Below are positions 57,501 through 64,000 of a stretch of DNA of 64,000 nt, piece after piece. A program made the translations under genes and the position numbers. A model generated the notes under the pieces. That model saw nothing but the letters and a program-made list of their open reading frames with translations, was not told where the DNA came from and made no database searches. The stretch lies in the NCBI GenBank assembly GCA_963921795.1, contig OY997642.1:56750591-56814590 (forward strand), given 5' to 3'. Origin of the DNA: Nannobrachium achirus (lineage: Eukaryota > Chordata > Actinopteri > Myctophiformes > Myctophidae). Numbering within the stretch: the stretch's first letter is position 1; every line of letters starts with the position of its first letter.

Positions 57501-60500
57501 CCCTTCCTCCGTGTCATCACCGACACCAATAAAGCCCAAAAAGAAGTGGTGGATGCTGTTTTGGGTAAACCTGATAAAGGGAAAGAACAGTCAGGTTACT
57601 CAGGACGCTCTTCCCGTAATAGGGAGAGATATCAGGGACCCCCCCGACAGGGCGGGAAACCCCATCGTTCTCCTAGAGCTCCGTCTTCCTCCTCGGGCAC
57701 GAGCAGAAACAGAAGTCAGAGCAACCAGGGCTCCCAGCACCAGGAGATGCGCCCACCAGCTCGCCCTTCATACAGTGCAGCAGTGAGGGGGCGTGGGAGA
57801 GGGTCGAGAAAATGACACTTTGAGAAAGAGGGCCTTCTCACCCTCGGCGCACGGAGACAGGGTCATGGACGGCTCTCCAGCGCGCAAGCACAGTGCACTT
57901 TTGATCCTGCCACCCAGGGTGGAGGAATCCAATGTAAATGTGAATTTTGTTACTGTGCCAAATGTTTTCTCCCCAGTAAAGAATGTGTCTGCGAAACAAG
58001 GTCTCTTCTTTCACAATGCACACACAATGGAGAATCCCCAGTGGGGACATCCATATATAAAATATGCATGCCCAGTACCACAATCACAAACACAAACAGC
58101 CTTCAAGGAAACCCCCTTAAGGGGCATTTCCAATATAAAAGGTTTAATTGTTCCACAGCCTCAATCCTCCCTTCCGACACGAGAGGGCGCCAAAGCGCCA
58201 GTCAAGGTAAGAAGGTGGCAGAGAGGTCTTTCTTGTTTAGCTGTCCCAGCCAGAGCTGCGACAGCAGTATTAAACAGGGTTTTAGACAGGACGTGTTTAC
58301 AAGAATGCGTTCCTTTTTACACTCCTCCTCTGCCTCCTGTCCCACCGTGCAACAAAGTGTTGTCGCCGGTGATAAAGGCATTAAACGTAAGGCCCTCGCG
58401 TCACAGCAAGACGGTGTCACGCTCAGTAGTAAGTCACGTGACTCAGTCTCGAGTCCCTTTGACTTCCGCGTTACCGGTGACGTCAGAGTCGTGTCCGGGG
58501 ATGCACATACCGTGCATTCCTATCAATCACATTCCGTTAGGTCTGACGTCAGCTCCCATTCAGAATCCTTTGTCAAGGCATTTAACTCAATGGAAAGCAT
58601 GCAAGCCGTGTCCCTGGGTGCTTCGCACCGTGAGGCAGGGATACAGGCTACAATTCTCAACCCAGCCTCCCTTGTCAGACAGAGTGATATTCACGCATGC
58701 AAAGGGGCAGGCCGCTTTGATTCTGAGGGAGGAGATTCACTCTTTATTGGGGAAAGGAGCGATCAGGGAAATTTCCACAGATCAGCTCGGTCTGGGGTTT
58801 TATTCTCATTATTTCGTTGTGCCAAAGAAAGGGGGGGGGCTGAGGCCCATTCTGGACCTAAAAGCCCTCAACAATTTTCTGGTAAAGTACAGTTTCAAAA
58901 TGTTGACGAACGTAGCGCTATTGCGCTCGATCAGAATCAACGATTATTGGACGTCCCTCGATTTGAAGGACGCGTACCAGCATGTGGGAATTTACCCCCC
59001 ACACAGAAAATTCCTGAGGTTCGGTTTCGAGGGGAAAGTGTACGAATACACTGTTCTCCCGTTCGGCCTCTCTCTGTCTCCCCGCGTGTTTGTCAAAGTG
59101 ACACAAGCGGCTATAGCTCCCCTGCGGCAGCAGGGAATCCGACTTGCGACGTACCTGGACGATTGGTTAATAAGCGCAAGTTCAAGAGAGGAGGTGACAC
59201 GTCTCACCAATGTGGTGATGTCGCAGTTAACCTCTCTGGGGTTCAACATAAACTTCAAAAAGAGTATGTTAACACCAGCTCAGCAGACCACCTTTTTGGG
59301 GATCTCGCTGGACTCAATAAATATGACGGCTCGACTCTCACAGGAGCGATTAGTCAAGATCGTGGCCTGCGCGAAATCTTTTCGCGTGGGCAGAGTGGTC
59401 ACGTACAAGCGCTGCATGATTATGTCAGGGCTGATGGCCTCAACTATCCATCTACTCAGGCTGGGCAGGCTGTATATGAGGCCTTTTCAAAAGTGGATGT
59501 TGGCACTCAAAATCCACTCGACACAAGGTCGCCGCAAGGTCAAGGTGTCCCCAGGGTGTGTGTACACACTGAGACCGTGGGTGGACGTGACTCTTCTGTC
59601 CCAGGGGGTCAGTATGGGCGTGGTGGTGTCACGGAAAGTGATCACAACGGACGCCAGCCTCAGTGGTTGGGGCGCAACGCACGAGGGCCGTTCGGTGAGG
59701 GGAGTTTGGGACTCCGCTCTACAGAAGCGGCACATCAATTTCCTGGAATTAAAGGCAGTGTTTCTGGCGTTGAAACATTTTTTGCCTTTTGTGGAAGGGT
59801 GTCACGTGTTGATCAGGACGGACAACACGACGACCATGTGCTATATCAACAAGCAGGGGGGCCTCTCCTCCCCGGCTCTCAATCAGCTGGCGCGGGATCT
59901 GACGCTGTGGTGGGAACCACGTTTGGCGTCGTTCAAGGCGTCGCACATTCCGGGGCTTCTGAACAGCGGAGCAGATCTGCTGTCCAGGGGGGAGCCCCTT
60001 TATGCAAATTGGTCCCTCCACCCGGGAGTGGTGAGACAGATTTGGAGCAGGTTCGGTCAGCCTCAAGTCGACTTGTTCGCGTCAGCAGAGAACGCGAAGT
60101 GTACACTTTTCTTCTCTGCGACGGGGCCAGCCCCACTGGGGCTGGATGCTCTGGCTCACGACTGGCCGAGGGAACTGCTGTACGCGTTTCCTCCGTTGGA
60201 ACTGATCCCCCAGACTTTGGAGAGGGTCAGGCGGTTCGGCCTCAAACTATTGTTGGTGGCTCCGGGGTGGGGCGTGTGGAGGTCGGAGATATCTCCCCTC
60301 CTTTACGGCAACCCGTGGCCTCTGCCGCCAATCAGAGATCTGCTACGGCAGGCAGGGCAGGAGATCTTCCATCCCGACCCGGCGAAGCTAGACCTTCAGG
60401 TTTGGCCCGTGAAGGGGAGTCTTTGAGCGCTTTGGGTCTGACACCAGGGGCGGTTCAGACTATTCAAAGTGCTAGGGCTTCGTCCACGCGGTCGGCTTAT

Positions 60501-63439
60501 GATAAGAGGTGGAGGATCTTTGAAGACTGGTGTGCGGAGCGTACGTCACCGGTGGTGGCGTTTGAGGCTCCGGTCCAGCTTGTTGTGAATTTCCTTCAGG
60601 AAAAGTTAGAAAGTGGTCTTGCCTTTTCTACCATTAAAGGTTACTTGGCGGCGCTGTCAGCGTGCCATGTGGGCTTTGAGGGTAAGACGGTGGGTAGGCA
60701 CCGTCTGGTGGCTCGGTTTTTAGCGGGTGTGCACCAGCTTAAACCGGTTACTAGGTCCCTTTTCCCATCGTGGGATTTGGGTGTGGTGTTGGACGGGCTG
60801 TGCCGTCCACCGTTTGAGCCTCTGGAGGCGGCGAGCTTAAAGCTTTTGAGTTTTAAGACTAGTCTTTTGTTGGCTTTGTCTACAGCCAAAAGAGTCAGTG
60901 ATCTACATGCGTTATCGGTGGACCCGGTGTGCATGAGATTCTGTGAGGATGGCAAGAAGGTTCTGCTAAAACCCCATTTGGCGTTTGTCCCAAAGAACCG
61001 TGTGATTATACATGAGCCAACCGAGTTGGTGGCTTTTCATCCTCCTCCGTTTTCTTCGGAGGAGGATAGGCGTCTACATTGTCTTTGTCCGGTAAGATCC
61101 TTGAGGATTTACTGTGAGAAGACGAGGGCTATTAGAGCGTCAAACCAACTGTTTGTCACTTTTAAAAGTGGTCCTAGACGGAAAGCGGTGGCTAAAGCTT
61201 CACTTTCAAGGTGGATTGTGCAGGCCATAAAGATGGCCTACACTTGTGCTAAAGTCCCGGTTCCTGAGGGCCTAAGGGCTCATGACACTAGGGGAATGTC
61301 GACCTCCTGGGCTCTAGCCAGGGGTGTCTCGATCCAAGAGATCTGTTCGGCGGCTAACTGGTCGACTCCGTCGACTTTTGTGGTTTTTTACCATTTGGAC
61401 GTGGCTCCATCTTCATTGGCGCATTCGGTCCTGGGTGTTGCCGCCTCCTCTAGTTAAAGACTTTTTCCCCCTTTTTTATAGCTGAGACCAAGTCCCTTTG
61501 CTCTCGGTAAAAGGGGGAGACCCTGTTTCCTTATAAAACGGCTGCTAGTGGGCCTATTAGTGAATAGGCGGGCTCCAGCCTGTCAGGGTTTTATGAGGCG
61601 GACCTGGTCGGCCTATTAGTTCATGAGGCGGATTTCGGTCTGTCAGGGTCTTTCTACTTTCTTCCGCTCTCGAGTCCGGTGGGCTCGGGGCTCCGTGGGG
61701 GAGGGGCCACGCCGGGGGTGTGGTCTCCTGTCAGGCGGAGCGGGCGGATTTTGAGGGTGTGCGCTTCCGGGGGTTTATGTGACCCAAGAGGAGTGCATTT
61801 CGAGTAAATGACAGAAAACGAAAGGTTTCGTACGAAACCATGGTTTTCTTAGTTTAGGAGAAATGCACTCCTCAAACGCCCCTTCGCGCGCATGTTGCGT
61901 GCAGAGGAACGGTGTTGTTAAGAGGAAGTACACATGCCAGTCTCGCGCCTTATGCCCACGGGTGGGGCGGGGCGTTTGACTGGCATACCCTCCGACTGTG
62001 TCATTCGGGAGCATATGTGTAGCTCTGTATCGCACGCTAGGAGGCGCGATAACCCAAGAGGAGTGCATTTCTCCTAAACTAAGAAAACCATGGTTTCGTA
62101 CGAAACCTTTCGTTGGTGTTCCTTGTCAGGGAAGTGCAATTATCATTGGCATCTCTTCATTTATAAAGCCCTGGTTGGAAAACTTCCACCATACATCTCT
62201 TCCATGCTACGTGGAAACCTAGTCACATTCAAACTCACTCCAGCGACTGGCTGGTCCTTCAGGTCCCCTTTGCTAAATCGGGAACTAACTGGGAAAGACT
62301 GCTTTTAGCATTAAGTGCACCTGATTCCTGGAATTCCTACCATCTGTTGGTCATTTTAGGAGTACTTAATAACCGTGCATTACCTGTTTTTAACTTGTTT
62401 TAACTGATTGTTGTCAACATTGTTTTTTCTCTCTGTTTATGGTTTATGTGTGTAATCTCTGCATCATTGTAAATGAGGGTCTCCCTCAACTGATCTCTCC
62501 CGAGAATTTAACCCATTTAGAACGGGTACACATTATTGTGTATCATTATTTTATGCTTTAACTATTGAAAAATAGCAGATATACAAGCTCATCTGCTATT
62601 TTTGAAAAATCGTGAAAATTAGAATTTTGACCCGATTCTATTTGTCTTTTGAATCCTTCTAAGATTTTTTGAAAAACCTATGTTTCTATGTCAGCAATTT
62701 GGCTATCCATCGTCAAAGAAAAGGTCCTTTTCACTTAACTGGAGCTCAGTTAGTCTGTTCTTGAGAGACTACTGTGTCAGTGGTTCTCAAACCTTTTCAT
62801 GTGAAGGACCCCAAAATAATATGTATTTGGCCACAGACCTGCATCTCAAAATATTTAGTTCCAGGGACCACCCAGAAGCAAAATTTTAGTTACAAACGTT
62901 CGCTTTGAAAATACATATATTCAGAGATTTGCACACATTTTCACGACTTTTTCAAAAATAGCAGATCTACAAGCTCGCAGCACGGCACTCGGTGCCACAC
63001 TGTGAGCTTGTATATCTGCTGTTTTTCAATAGCTAAAGCAGTCAATAATTCTAGGCCTATAAATGGGTTAAATAAATGTTGAATAAATGAATGAATGAGA
63101 TTGTGGAATAGTTGTCTGGCTGCGTGAGACTAGGCAGATTCATTGTTTACCTGGTATCCTAGTTTCTTTGAGACACTTATCTTTTCCACCGCCACCATCA
63201 AACGGTGTCTCTCTCTCTCTGTGTGTCTCCACGGAGCAGACGAGACGTGGGTGGGGGTCTACACGCTGCAGGACTGCTACCCCGTGCAGGAGACCTACGT
63301 CAGGAACACCAGCGTCACCACCTCCACCCGCTTCTTCGACATCCAGCTGGGGATCAGCGACCCGGACGTCTTCACCCCGCCCTCCACCTGCCAGACGGCG
63401 CGCCTCAACAGCATGCCCCAGACCCCCACCCACTGCTGA
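48350..63439 (+). CDS. epdr1: Ependymin-related protein 1 (three coding exons)
   Basis: EPDR1 is a secreted/lysosomal glycoprotein of the ependymin family with a lipid-binding fold (family knowledge). Exons 48350-48585, 52949-53157 and 63240-63439 join in phase to give 214 residues against about 224 in human. Residues 1-25 look like a signal peptide (VVSSLLCLFSAACVL). Family landmarks: PLQWEGRSVQYDHGTGRNTR, GVMFQIDQKTKECSKL, WDPFDIPDNSTFEDQY, QVQEWSDRKPAR, ETWVGVYTLQDCYPVQETYV, STRFFDIQLGISDPDVFTPP. Cysteines in GPC, TPC, KEC, DCY and STC are family-typical, and DNST and RNTS are N-glycosylation sequons. The start ATG was chosen for the signal peptide. The gene is divergent from nol7 (about 1.2 kb between starts); intron 2 carries the DIRS element. 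Confidence 0.93.
48690..49837. mobile_element. Non-autonomous Helitron with internal minisatellite
   Basis: Starts A|TCTATCTATAAATGCGAC and has the CGTATCTCGAGAACCG block common near Helitron 5' ends. The 3' end is a perfect 12-bp stem (GCTGGGCCGCCC / GGGCGGCCCAGC, loop GAA, 49805-49831), then TT and CTAG followed by T. There are no terminal inverted repeats and no target duplication, as expected for rolling-circle elements. No Rep or helicase is coded. Confidence 0.85.
49376..49690. repeat. Minisatellite inside the Helitron
   Basis: Six or more units around CTCCATATATGGGCATAAAA then TGGACGCAGATAGACAGATA, of variable length. The block ATTGGGGTTTGCATTAAAGG flanks the array on both sides. Confidence 0.85.
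49838..50480. other. epdr1 intron 1 stretch without a gene
   Basis: Contains short ATT/ATA repeats (49865-49895). Nothing else recognised. Confidence 0.5.
50481..50778. mobile_element. hAT-like element with hairpin
   Basis: CAGTGGGTCTGGACCC ... GTTTTCGAACCACTG ends. The hairpin at 50650-50717 has flanks GTGAAAATAGC / GCTGTTTTCAC. No convincing target duplication. Confidence 0.65.
51009..51578. mobile_element. Fold-back element with arms of about 150 bases and a GC-rich core
   Basis: Nearly identical inverted arms (51009-51160 / 51430-51578) with a perfect 8-base target duplication CAGAATTA. It is inserted in a GGACCCCCAGAATTATATG repeat. The core is very GC-rich with recurring CGGCAGT and GTTCGAACTGCC motifs. 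Confidence 0.9.
51695..51755. repeat. Dispersed hairpin repeat copy
   Basis: AAATAGCAGATCTCACAAGC pairs with GAGCTTGTATATCTGCTAAT. The loop is very short (CATAGCGCTATG is itself palindromic). Confidence 0.75.
52131..52200 (+). pseudogene. tRNA-like sequence (tRNA pseudogene or SINE head)
   Basis: TTGGTCTAGTGGTTAAGAT resembles an A box as in tRNA-Glu, and GGTACGAAGCC is a degraded B box. The anticodon stem does not pair, so a working tRNA is unlikely. Confidence 0.5.
52235..52442. mobile_element. Element of the CGGGCAGAAACCT family
   Basis: TTCAGGCAGAAACCACTTAT ... ATGAGGTTTCCACCCTACAC ends. The hairpin at 52308-52372 has a longer AAAATG(T/C)-type inner stem. Confidence 0.65.
52949..53157 (+). 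CDS. epdr1: epdr1 exon 2
   Basis: Encodes RSFEYIYLYQTGVMFQIDQK through EWSDRKPARK plus one base. Acceptor gttgcag, donor C|gtaagt. Confidence 0.94.
53165..53245 (+). pseudogene. LINE reverse-transcriptase fragment
   Basis: Encodes NLDHCNSLLVGFPASSLK, matching the LDYCNSLLxGLP motif of L2/CR1-type LINE RTs (family knowledge). Only this block is recognisable. Confidence 0.6.
53246..54785. other. epdr1 intron 2 stretch without a gene
   Basis: A short inverted repeat at 53460-53535 (CCAGACCCTGAATCGC / GCGATTCAGGGGTCTAG). Otherwise unremarkable. Confidence 0.45.
54786..55098. mobile_element. Inverted-repeat element rich in GGGGCC
   Basis: CAGGGCTGTATTAACC and GGTTAATCCGTCCATG ends, with inner CCAGGGGCCC / GGGCCCT-type repeats at both sides. 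Confidence 0.55.
55175..55424 (+). pseudogene. LINE 3' coding fragment, left of the DIRS insertion
   Basis: Frames through 55190-55370 read AHKLWNKLYCSQKC and KTHLFRLHLFF, like the C-terminal end of L2-type LINE polyproteins. The DIRS element starts within or next to it. Confidence 0.5.
55443..55613. repeat. DIRS left inverted terminal repeat
   Basis: Matches the complement of 61890-62071, with one 8-base difference (TGTTGTTA is present only at the right). Everything between GAAATGCACTCCTCTTGGGT and GTGTACTTCCTCTT is identical as far as I compared by eye. Confidence 0.93.
55833..57815 (+). CDS. DIRS ORF1, Gag-like protein (660 aa)
   Basis: Putative structural protein of the DIRS element. 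The N-terminus has a zinc-binding-like cluster C15, C20, C33, C36 and H41 (RRCGDPECSRF ... CLGCLELQHAW). Then comes a Pro/Ala/Ser-rich region, a Glu/Asp run (about residues 240-270), a conserved-looking middle domain (TNQFFCAQFKPTECPF; RLPPEAYAEWDAMLQLAI), and an Arg/Gly/Ser-rich basic tail suited to nucleic-acid binding (SYSAAVRGRGRGSRK). The ATG at 55833 follows the left terminal repeat by about 220 bases and is the first long frame. The stop at 57813-57815 overlaps the opening of the RT frame. The domain assignment is by position and composition; DIRS Gag proteins are poorly conserved. Confidence 0.85.
   Translation: MSSEGLFSPPLPRRCGDPECSRFIAAEDPHSICLGCLELQHAWQGFYFPNSCVFCATMDAAVLHQRLLVVMNMDAARPKQSHVARGAQMEHGAQIPATPGQRSGPVSSTAARFVQAAPSVCEPIRSSFSPMYTISTTAHSGGTGMFGSTPRFSFTPGPGLTSTGPLQASAALQASLQGPLQAGPLSPVAAEAATSGTPHPTNPFLMTPAVTAPPSFPPLLTSQQNVPRKVPRGSDEFGTSEEEEDAMEGEEEEDEEEEEEDGLVQEETSEDIVMLSPRHGGTPRTSPQAPPIAPAKKAAVDKEKVGATAESTPQELDLLAVVELAVAKMGLTMPVEPRPASSTEIKFAGKREVQTPVPRSQKLPATPGLKEALHSTWKEHREPGKMALSTSLADEDKFGVGGLPPVDVATNQFFCAQFKPTECPFTQEPVPKFKNKDENKVSNMVKNVYKAAGLSVKSLNVVGLMNGAMAEMLLQNKDRLPPEAYAEWDAMLQLAIVSNVHAIQWAGRGMDVAVSMERFRWLQKVPFQGDEPKASERREELRGLDTAPNSLFEGALPFLRVITDTNKAQKEVVDAVLGKPDKGKEQSGYSGRSSRNRERYQGPPRQGGKPHRSPRAPSSSSGTSRNRSQSNQGSQHQEMRPPARPSYSAAVRGRGRGSRK
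57793..60426 (+). CDS. DIRS ORF2, reverse transcriptase / RNase H / methyltransferase-like
   Basis: The RT domain has the palm motif YLDD at residues 454-457 (counted from 57793), with VPKKGGGLRPILDLKALN and SLDLKDAYQHV upstream. RNase H follows with D620 (TTDAS), E652 (FLELKAV), D677 (RTDNTT) and D728 (GADLLSRG), all four acidic positions. The C-terminus (VDLFASAENAKC, GLDALAHDWP, LLYAFPPLELIPQ) matches the Dam-like methyltransferase domain known in DIRS elements. The frame opens at 57787 in +1 relation to Gag. The first ATG is 57865 (residue 25), so either initiation there or a frameshift from Gag is possible. Nearly all of it is overlapped by ORF3. Confidence 0.93.
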   Translation: MGEGRENDTLRKRAFSPSAHGDRVMDGSPARKHSALLILPPRVEESNVNVNFVTVPNVFSPVKNVSAKQGLFFHNAHTMENPQWGHPYIKYACPVPQSQTQTAFKETPLRGISNIKGLIVPQPQSSLPTREGAKAPVKVRRWQRGLSCLAVPARAATAVLNRVLDRTCLQECVPFYTPPLPPVPPCNKVLSPVIKALNVRPSRHSKTVSRSVVSHVTQSRVPLTSALPVTSESCPGMHIPCIPINHIPLGLTSAPIQNPLSRHLTQWKACKPCPWVLRTVRQGYRLQFSTQPPLSDRVIFTHAKGQAALILREEIHSLLGKGAIREISTDQLGLGFYSHYFVVPKKGGGLRPILDLKALNNFLVKYSFKMLTNVALLRSIRINDYWTSLDLKDAYQHVGIYPPHRKFLRFGFEGKVYEYTVLPFGLSLSPRVFVKVTQAAIAPLRQQGIRLATYLDDWLISASSREEVTRLTNVVMSQLTSLGFNINFKKSMLTPAQQTTFLGISLDSINMTARLSQERLVKIVACAKSFRVGRVVTYKRCMIMSGLMASTIHLLRLGRLYMRPFQKWMLALKIHSTQGRRKVKVSPGCVYTLRPWVDVTLLSQGVSMGVVVSRKVITTDASLSGWGATHEGRSVRGVWDSALQKRHINFLELKAVFLALKHFLPFVEGCHVLIRTDNTTTMCYINKQGGLSSPALNQLARDLTLWWEPRLASFKASHIPGLLNSGADLLSRGEPLYANWSLHPGVVRQIWSRFGQPQVDLFASAENAKCTLFFSATGPAPLGLDALAHDWPRELLYAFPPLELIPQTLERVRRFGLKLLLVAPGWGVWRSEISPLLYGNPWPLPPIRDLLRQAGQEIFHPDPAKLDLQVWPVKGSL
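58041..61457 (+). CDS. DIRS ORF3, tyrosine recombinase with long overlapping N-terminal frame
   Basis: The recombinase proper lies in the last 340 residues, after the RT stop at 60426. It has an N-terminal SAM-like half (STRSAYDKRWRIFEDWC; STIKGYLAALSACHVGF) and a catalytic half with R951 (STAKRVSDL), H1081-x-x-R1084 (AHDTRGMSTSWA) and Y1117 (FVVFYHLDV), numbered from 58041. The recombinase integrates the circular DNA intermediate. The upstream 795 codons run in a different frame through the RT gene without a stop and show no domain I recognise. The true start could be any ATG or a splice/frameshift junction. The frame equals that of Gag. Confidence 0.88.
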   Translation: MGTSIYKICMPSTTITNTNSLQGNPLKGHFQYKRFNCSTASILPSDTRGRQSASQGKKVAERSFLFSCPSQSCDSSIKQGFRQDVFTRMRSFLHSSSASCPTVQQSVVAGDKGIKRKALASQQDGVTLSSKSRDSVSSPFDFRVTGDVRVVSGDAHTVHSYQSHSVRSDVSSHSESFVKAFNSMESMQAVSLGASHREAGIQATILNPASLVRQSDIHACKGAGRFDSEGGDSLFIGERSDQGNFHRSARSGVLFSLFRCAKERGGAEAHSGPKSPQQFSGKVQFQNVDERSAIALDQNQRLLDVPRFEGRVPACGNLPPTQKIPEVRFRGESVRIHCSPVRPLSVSPRVCQSDTSGYSSPAAAGNPTCDVPGRLVNKRKFKRGGDTSHQCGDVAVNLSGVQHKLQKEYVNTSSADHLFGDLAGLNKYDGSTLTGAISQDRGLREIFSRGQSGHVQALHDYVRADGLNYPSTQAGQAVYEAFSKVDVGTQNPLDTRSPQGQGVPRVCVHTETVGGRDSSVPGGQYGRGGVTESDHNGRQPQWLGRNARGPFGEGSLGLRSTEAAHQFPGIKGSVSGVETFFAFCGRVSRVDQDGQHDDHVLYQQAGGPLLPGSQSAGAGSDAVVGTTFGVVQGVAHSGASEQRSRSAVQGGAPLCKLVPPPGSGETDLEQVRSASSRLVRVSREREVYTFLLCDGASPTGAGCSGSRLAEGTAVRVSSVGTDPPDFGEGQAVRPQTIVGGSGVGRVEVGDISPPLRQPVASAANQRSATAGRAGDLPSRPGEARPSGLAREGESLSALGLTPGAVQTIQSARASSTRSAYDKRWRIFEDWCAERTSPVVAFEAPVQLVVNFLQEKLESGLAFSTIKGYLAALSACHVGFEGKTVGRHRLVARFLAGVHQLKPVTRSLFPSWDLGVVLDGLCRPPFEPLEAASLKLLSFKTSLLLALSTAKRVSDLHALSVDPVCMRFCEDGKKVLLKPHLAFVPKNRVIIHEPTELVAFHPPPFSSEEDRRLHCLCPVRSLRIYCEKTRAIRASNQLFVTFKSGPRRKAVAKASLSRWIVQAIKMAYTCAKVPVPEGLRAHDTRGMSTSWALARGVSIQEICSAANWSTPSTFVVFYHLDVAPSSLAHSVLGVAASSS
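61782..61873. repeat. DIRS internal complementary region
   Basis: The first part (61782-61819) is the exact complement of the left end 55425-55462. The second (61820-61873) is the exact complement of the right end 62058-62111. This is the template layout used to join the ends in the DIRS replication model. Confidence 0.95.
61890..62071. repeat. DIRS right inverted terminal repeat
   Basis: Complement of 55443-55613. It is followed by a unique 40-base outer end (to about 62113) that is represented only in the internal complementary region. Confidence 0.93.
62114..62400 (+). pseudogene. LINE 3' coding fragment, right of the DIRS insertion
   Basis: Encodes HWHLFIYKALVGKLPPYISS then PLLNRELTGKDCF, the FIYKALLGKLPPYL...RTELGK block near the C-terminus of L1/L2-like fish LINEs (recalled, not searched). 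Confidence 0.6.
62508..63071. mobile_element. TTAA-flanked composite element with two hairpins
   Basis: TTAACCCATTTAGAACGGGT ... TAAATGGGTTAA. Close relative of 21506-22088. The first hairpin (62568-62610) has lost its loop and inner stem; the second (62945-63030) is complete apart from a few changes. Confidence 0.78.
63240..63439 (+). CDS. epdr1: epdr1 exon 3 (C-terminus)
   Basis: Encodes HETWVGVYTLQDCYPVQETY through QTPTHC and TGA. Acceptor gagcag after a CT/GT-rich run. Confidence 0.94.
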
Positions 63440-63523
63440 GACCCCTGTCCTGAGACCACCACCACACACTGCGGAGACCCACCAATCTGTCCTCTGATGT
63501 TAAACTGCTTAAAGGGAACTCTT

Positions 63524-63651
63524 AGGCCGGATTTACACTGGCAGCTAAATCCAGCCTGAATCGGATCTGTGCCACATCCAGATTGGTTCATTTGGTGATG
63601 TGACACAGATCTGATTCAGGCTGGGTTTGACTGCCAGTGTAAATGGGGCCT
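63524..63651. mobile_element. Short inverted-repeat element (ATTTACACTGGCAG)
   Basis: GGCCGGATTTACACTGGCAG pairs with CTGCCAGTGTAAATGGGGCC. A second pair (CAGCCTGAATCGGATCTGTG / CACAGATCTGATTCAGGCTG) makes it almost wholly palindromic. Confidence 0.8.
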
Positions 63652-64000
63652 TTATGCGCTGCTTCTCAATGTCTGGGACCTTGTCCTTAACATAAAACTT
63701 ACATATTTGAAAAATGGTCTTACGTTATAGAAAGTATATGTGATCATTACATGCTGCAACATTCAACAAGGTCTAATAATTCTACAATTACTACAATTGC
63801 TATACAAAACCTGTATGTCCAGTCATTTGGGTGCATAAACAAGAAGTTGAAGGATGAAATTAAGTCTGATAATGATGTACCATGCATGTTCACATCATGG
63901 ACACTTTCTTTTACTTAAGACCATTTTTCTAAAATGTATTTTATAACATTTTGGACAAAATAGTCAATTTCACATCGAGGTGCCCAGATGTCCCTAGTGC

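Larger units (their letters stand above)
55425..62113 (+). mobile_element. Full-length DIRS-type tyrosine-recombinase retrotransposon
   Basis: DIRS elements replicate by reverse transcription and integrate a circular DNA with a tyrosine recombinase, leaving no target duplication (family knowledge). Seen here: inverted terminal repeats (about 55443-55613 and 61890-62071), an internal complementary region (61782-61873), and three long open frames: Gag-like, RT/RNase H/methyltransferase-like, and tyrosine recombinase. All recognisable catalytic residues are present and there are no internal stops. It sits in epdr1 intron 2 in the sense orientation. Intact frames and near-identical inverted repeats suggest a recent insertion. 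Confidence 0.95.

Overview
This window is teleost-like nuclear DNA. Split genes with GT/AG introns match vertebrate proteins, and the introns are packed with fish-type repeats: hAT, TTAA-flanked (piggyBac-like), PIF/Harbinger-like and Tc1-like miniature elements, a Helitron, LINE relics, a tRNA-derived SINE, long (CT)n and (CA)n tracts, and one full-length DIRS-type retrotransposon. I cannot name the species. A 200-base N gap lies at 35731-35930.

Three host genes are present. (1) ranbp9, + strand: the last ten coding exons (2229-24310), from the end of the SPRY domain through LisH, CTLH and CRA to the stop; the first exons lie upstream of the window. (2) nol7, - strand: all seven coding exons (47167 down to 40211), with an apparent one-base reading-frame problem between exons 2 and 3. 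(3) epdr1 (ependymin-related), + strand: three coding exons (48350-63439), divergent from nol7. Each gene was assembled by hand from splice sites, codon phase and recalled protein similarity. A decayed PRY/SPRY (TRIM- or NLR-like) fragment lies on the - strand between ranbp9 and nol7.

The second epdr1 intron holds a 6.7-kb DIRS element (55425-62113) in the same orientation, inserted in a LINE relic. It has three long open frames (Gag-like; RT/RNase H/methyltransferase-like; tyrosine recombinase), inverted terminal repeats and an internal complementary region, and looks intact. The recombinase frame stays open across almost 2.4 kb of the RT frame.

The most unusual pattern is a short hairpin with arms near CAGATCTACAAGCTCAC / GTGAGCTTGTAGATCTG and variable loops. 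It recurs some 35 times, usually at the centre of otherwise unrelated miniature transposons. Other notable items: a hAT element inserted exactly at a ranbp9 exon boundary, whose first base supplies the T of the working splice donor; a non-autonomous Helitron with an internal minisatellite; TTAA elements whose paired subterminal palindromes differ between elements but match within one; a 570-bp fold-back element with a GC-rich core; and duplicated splice donors plus a telomere-repeat insertion in nol7 intron 1.
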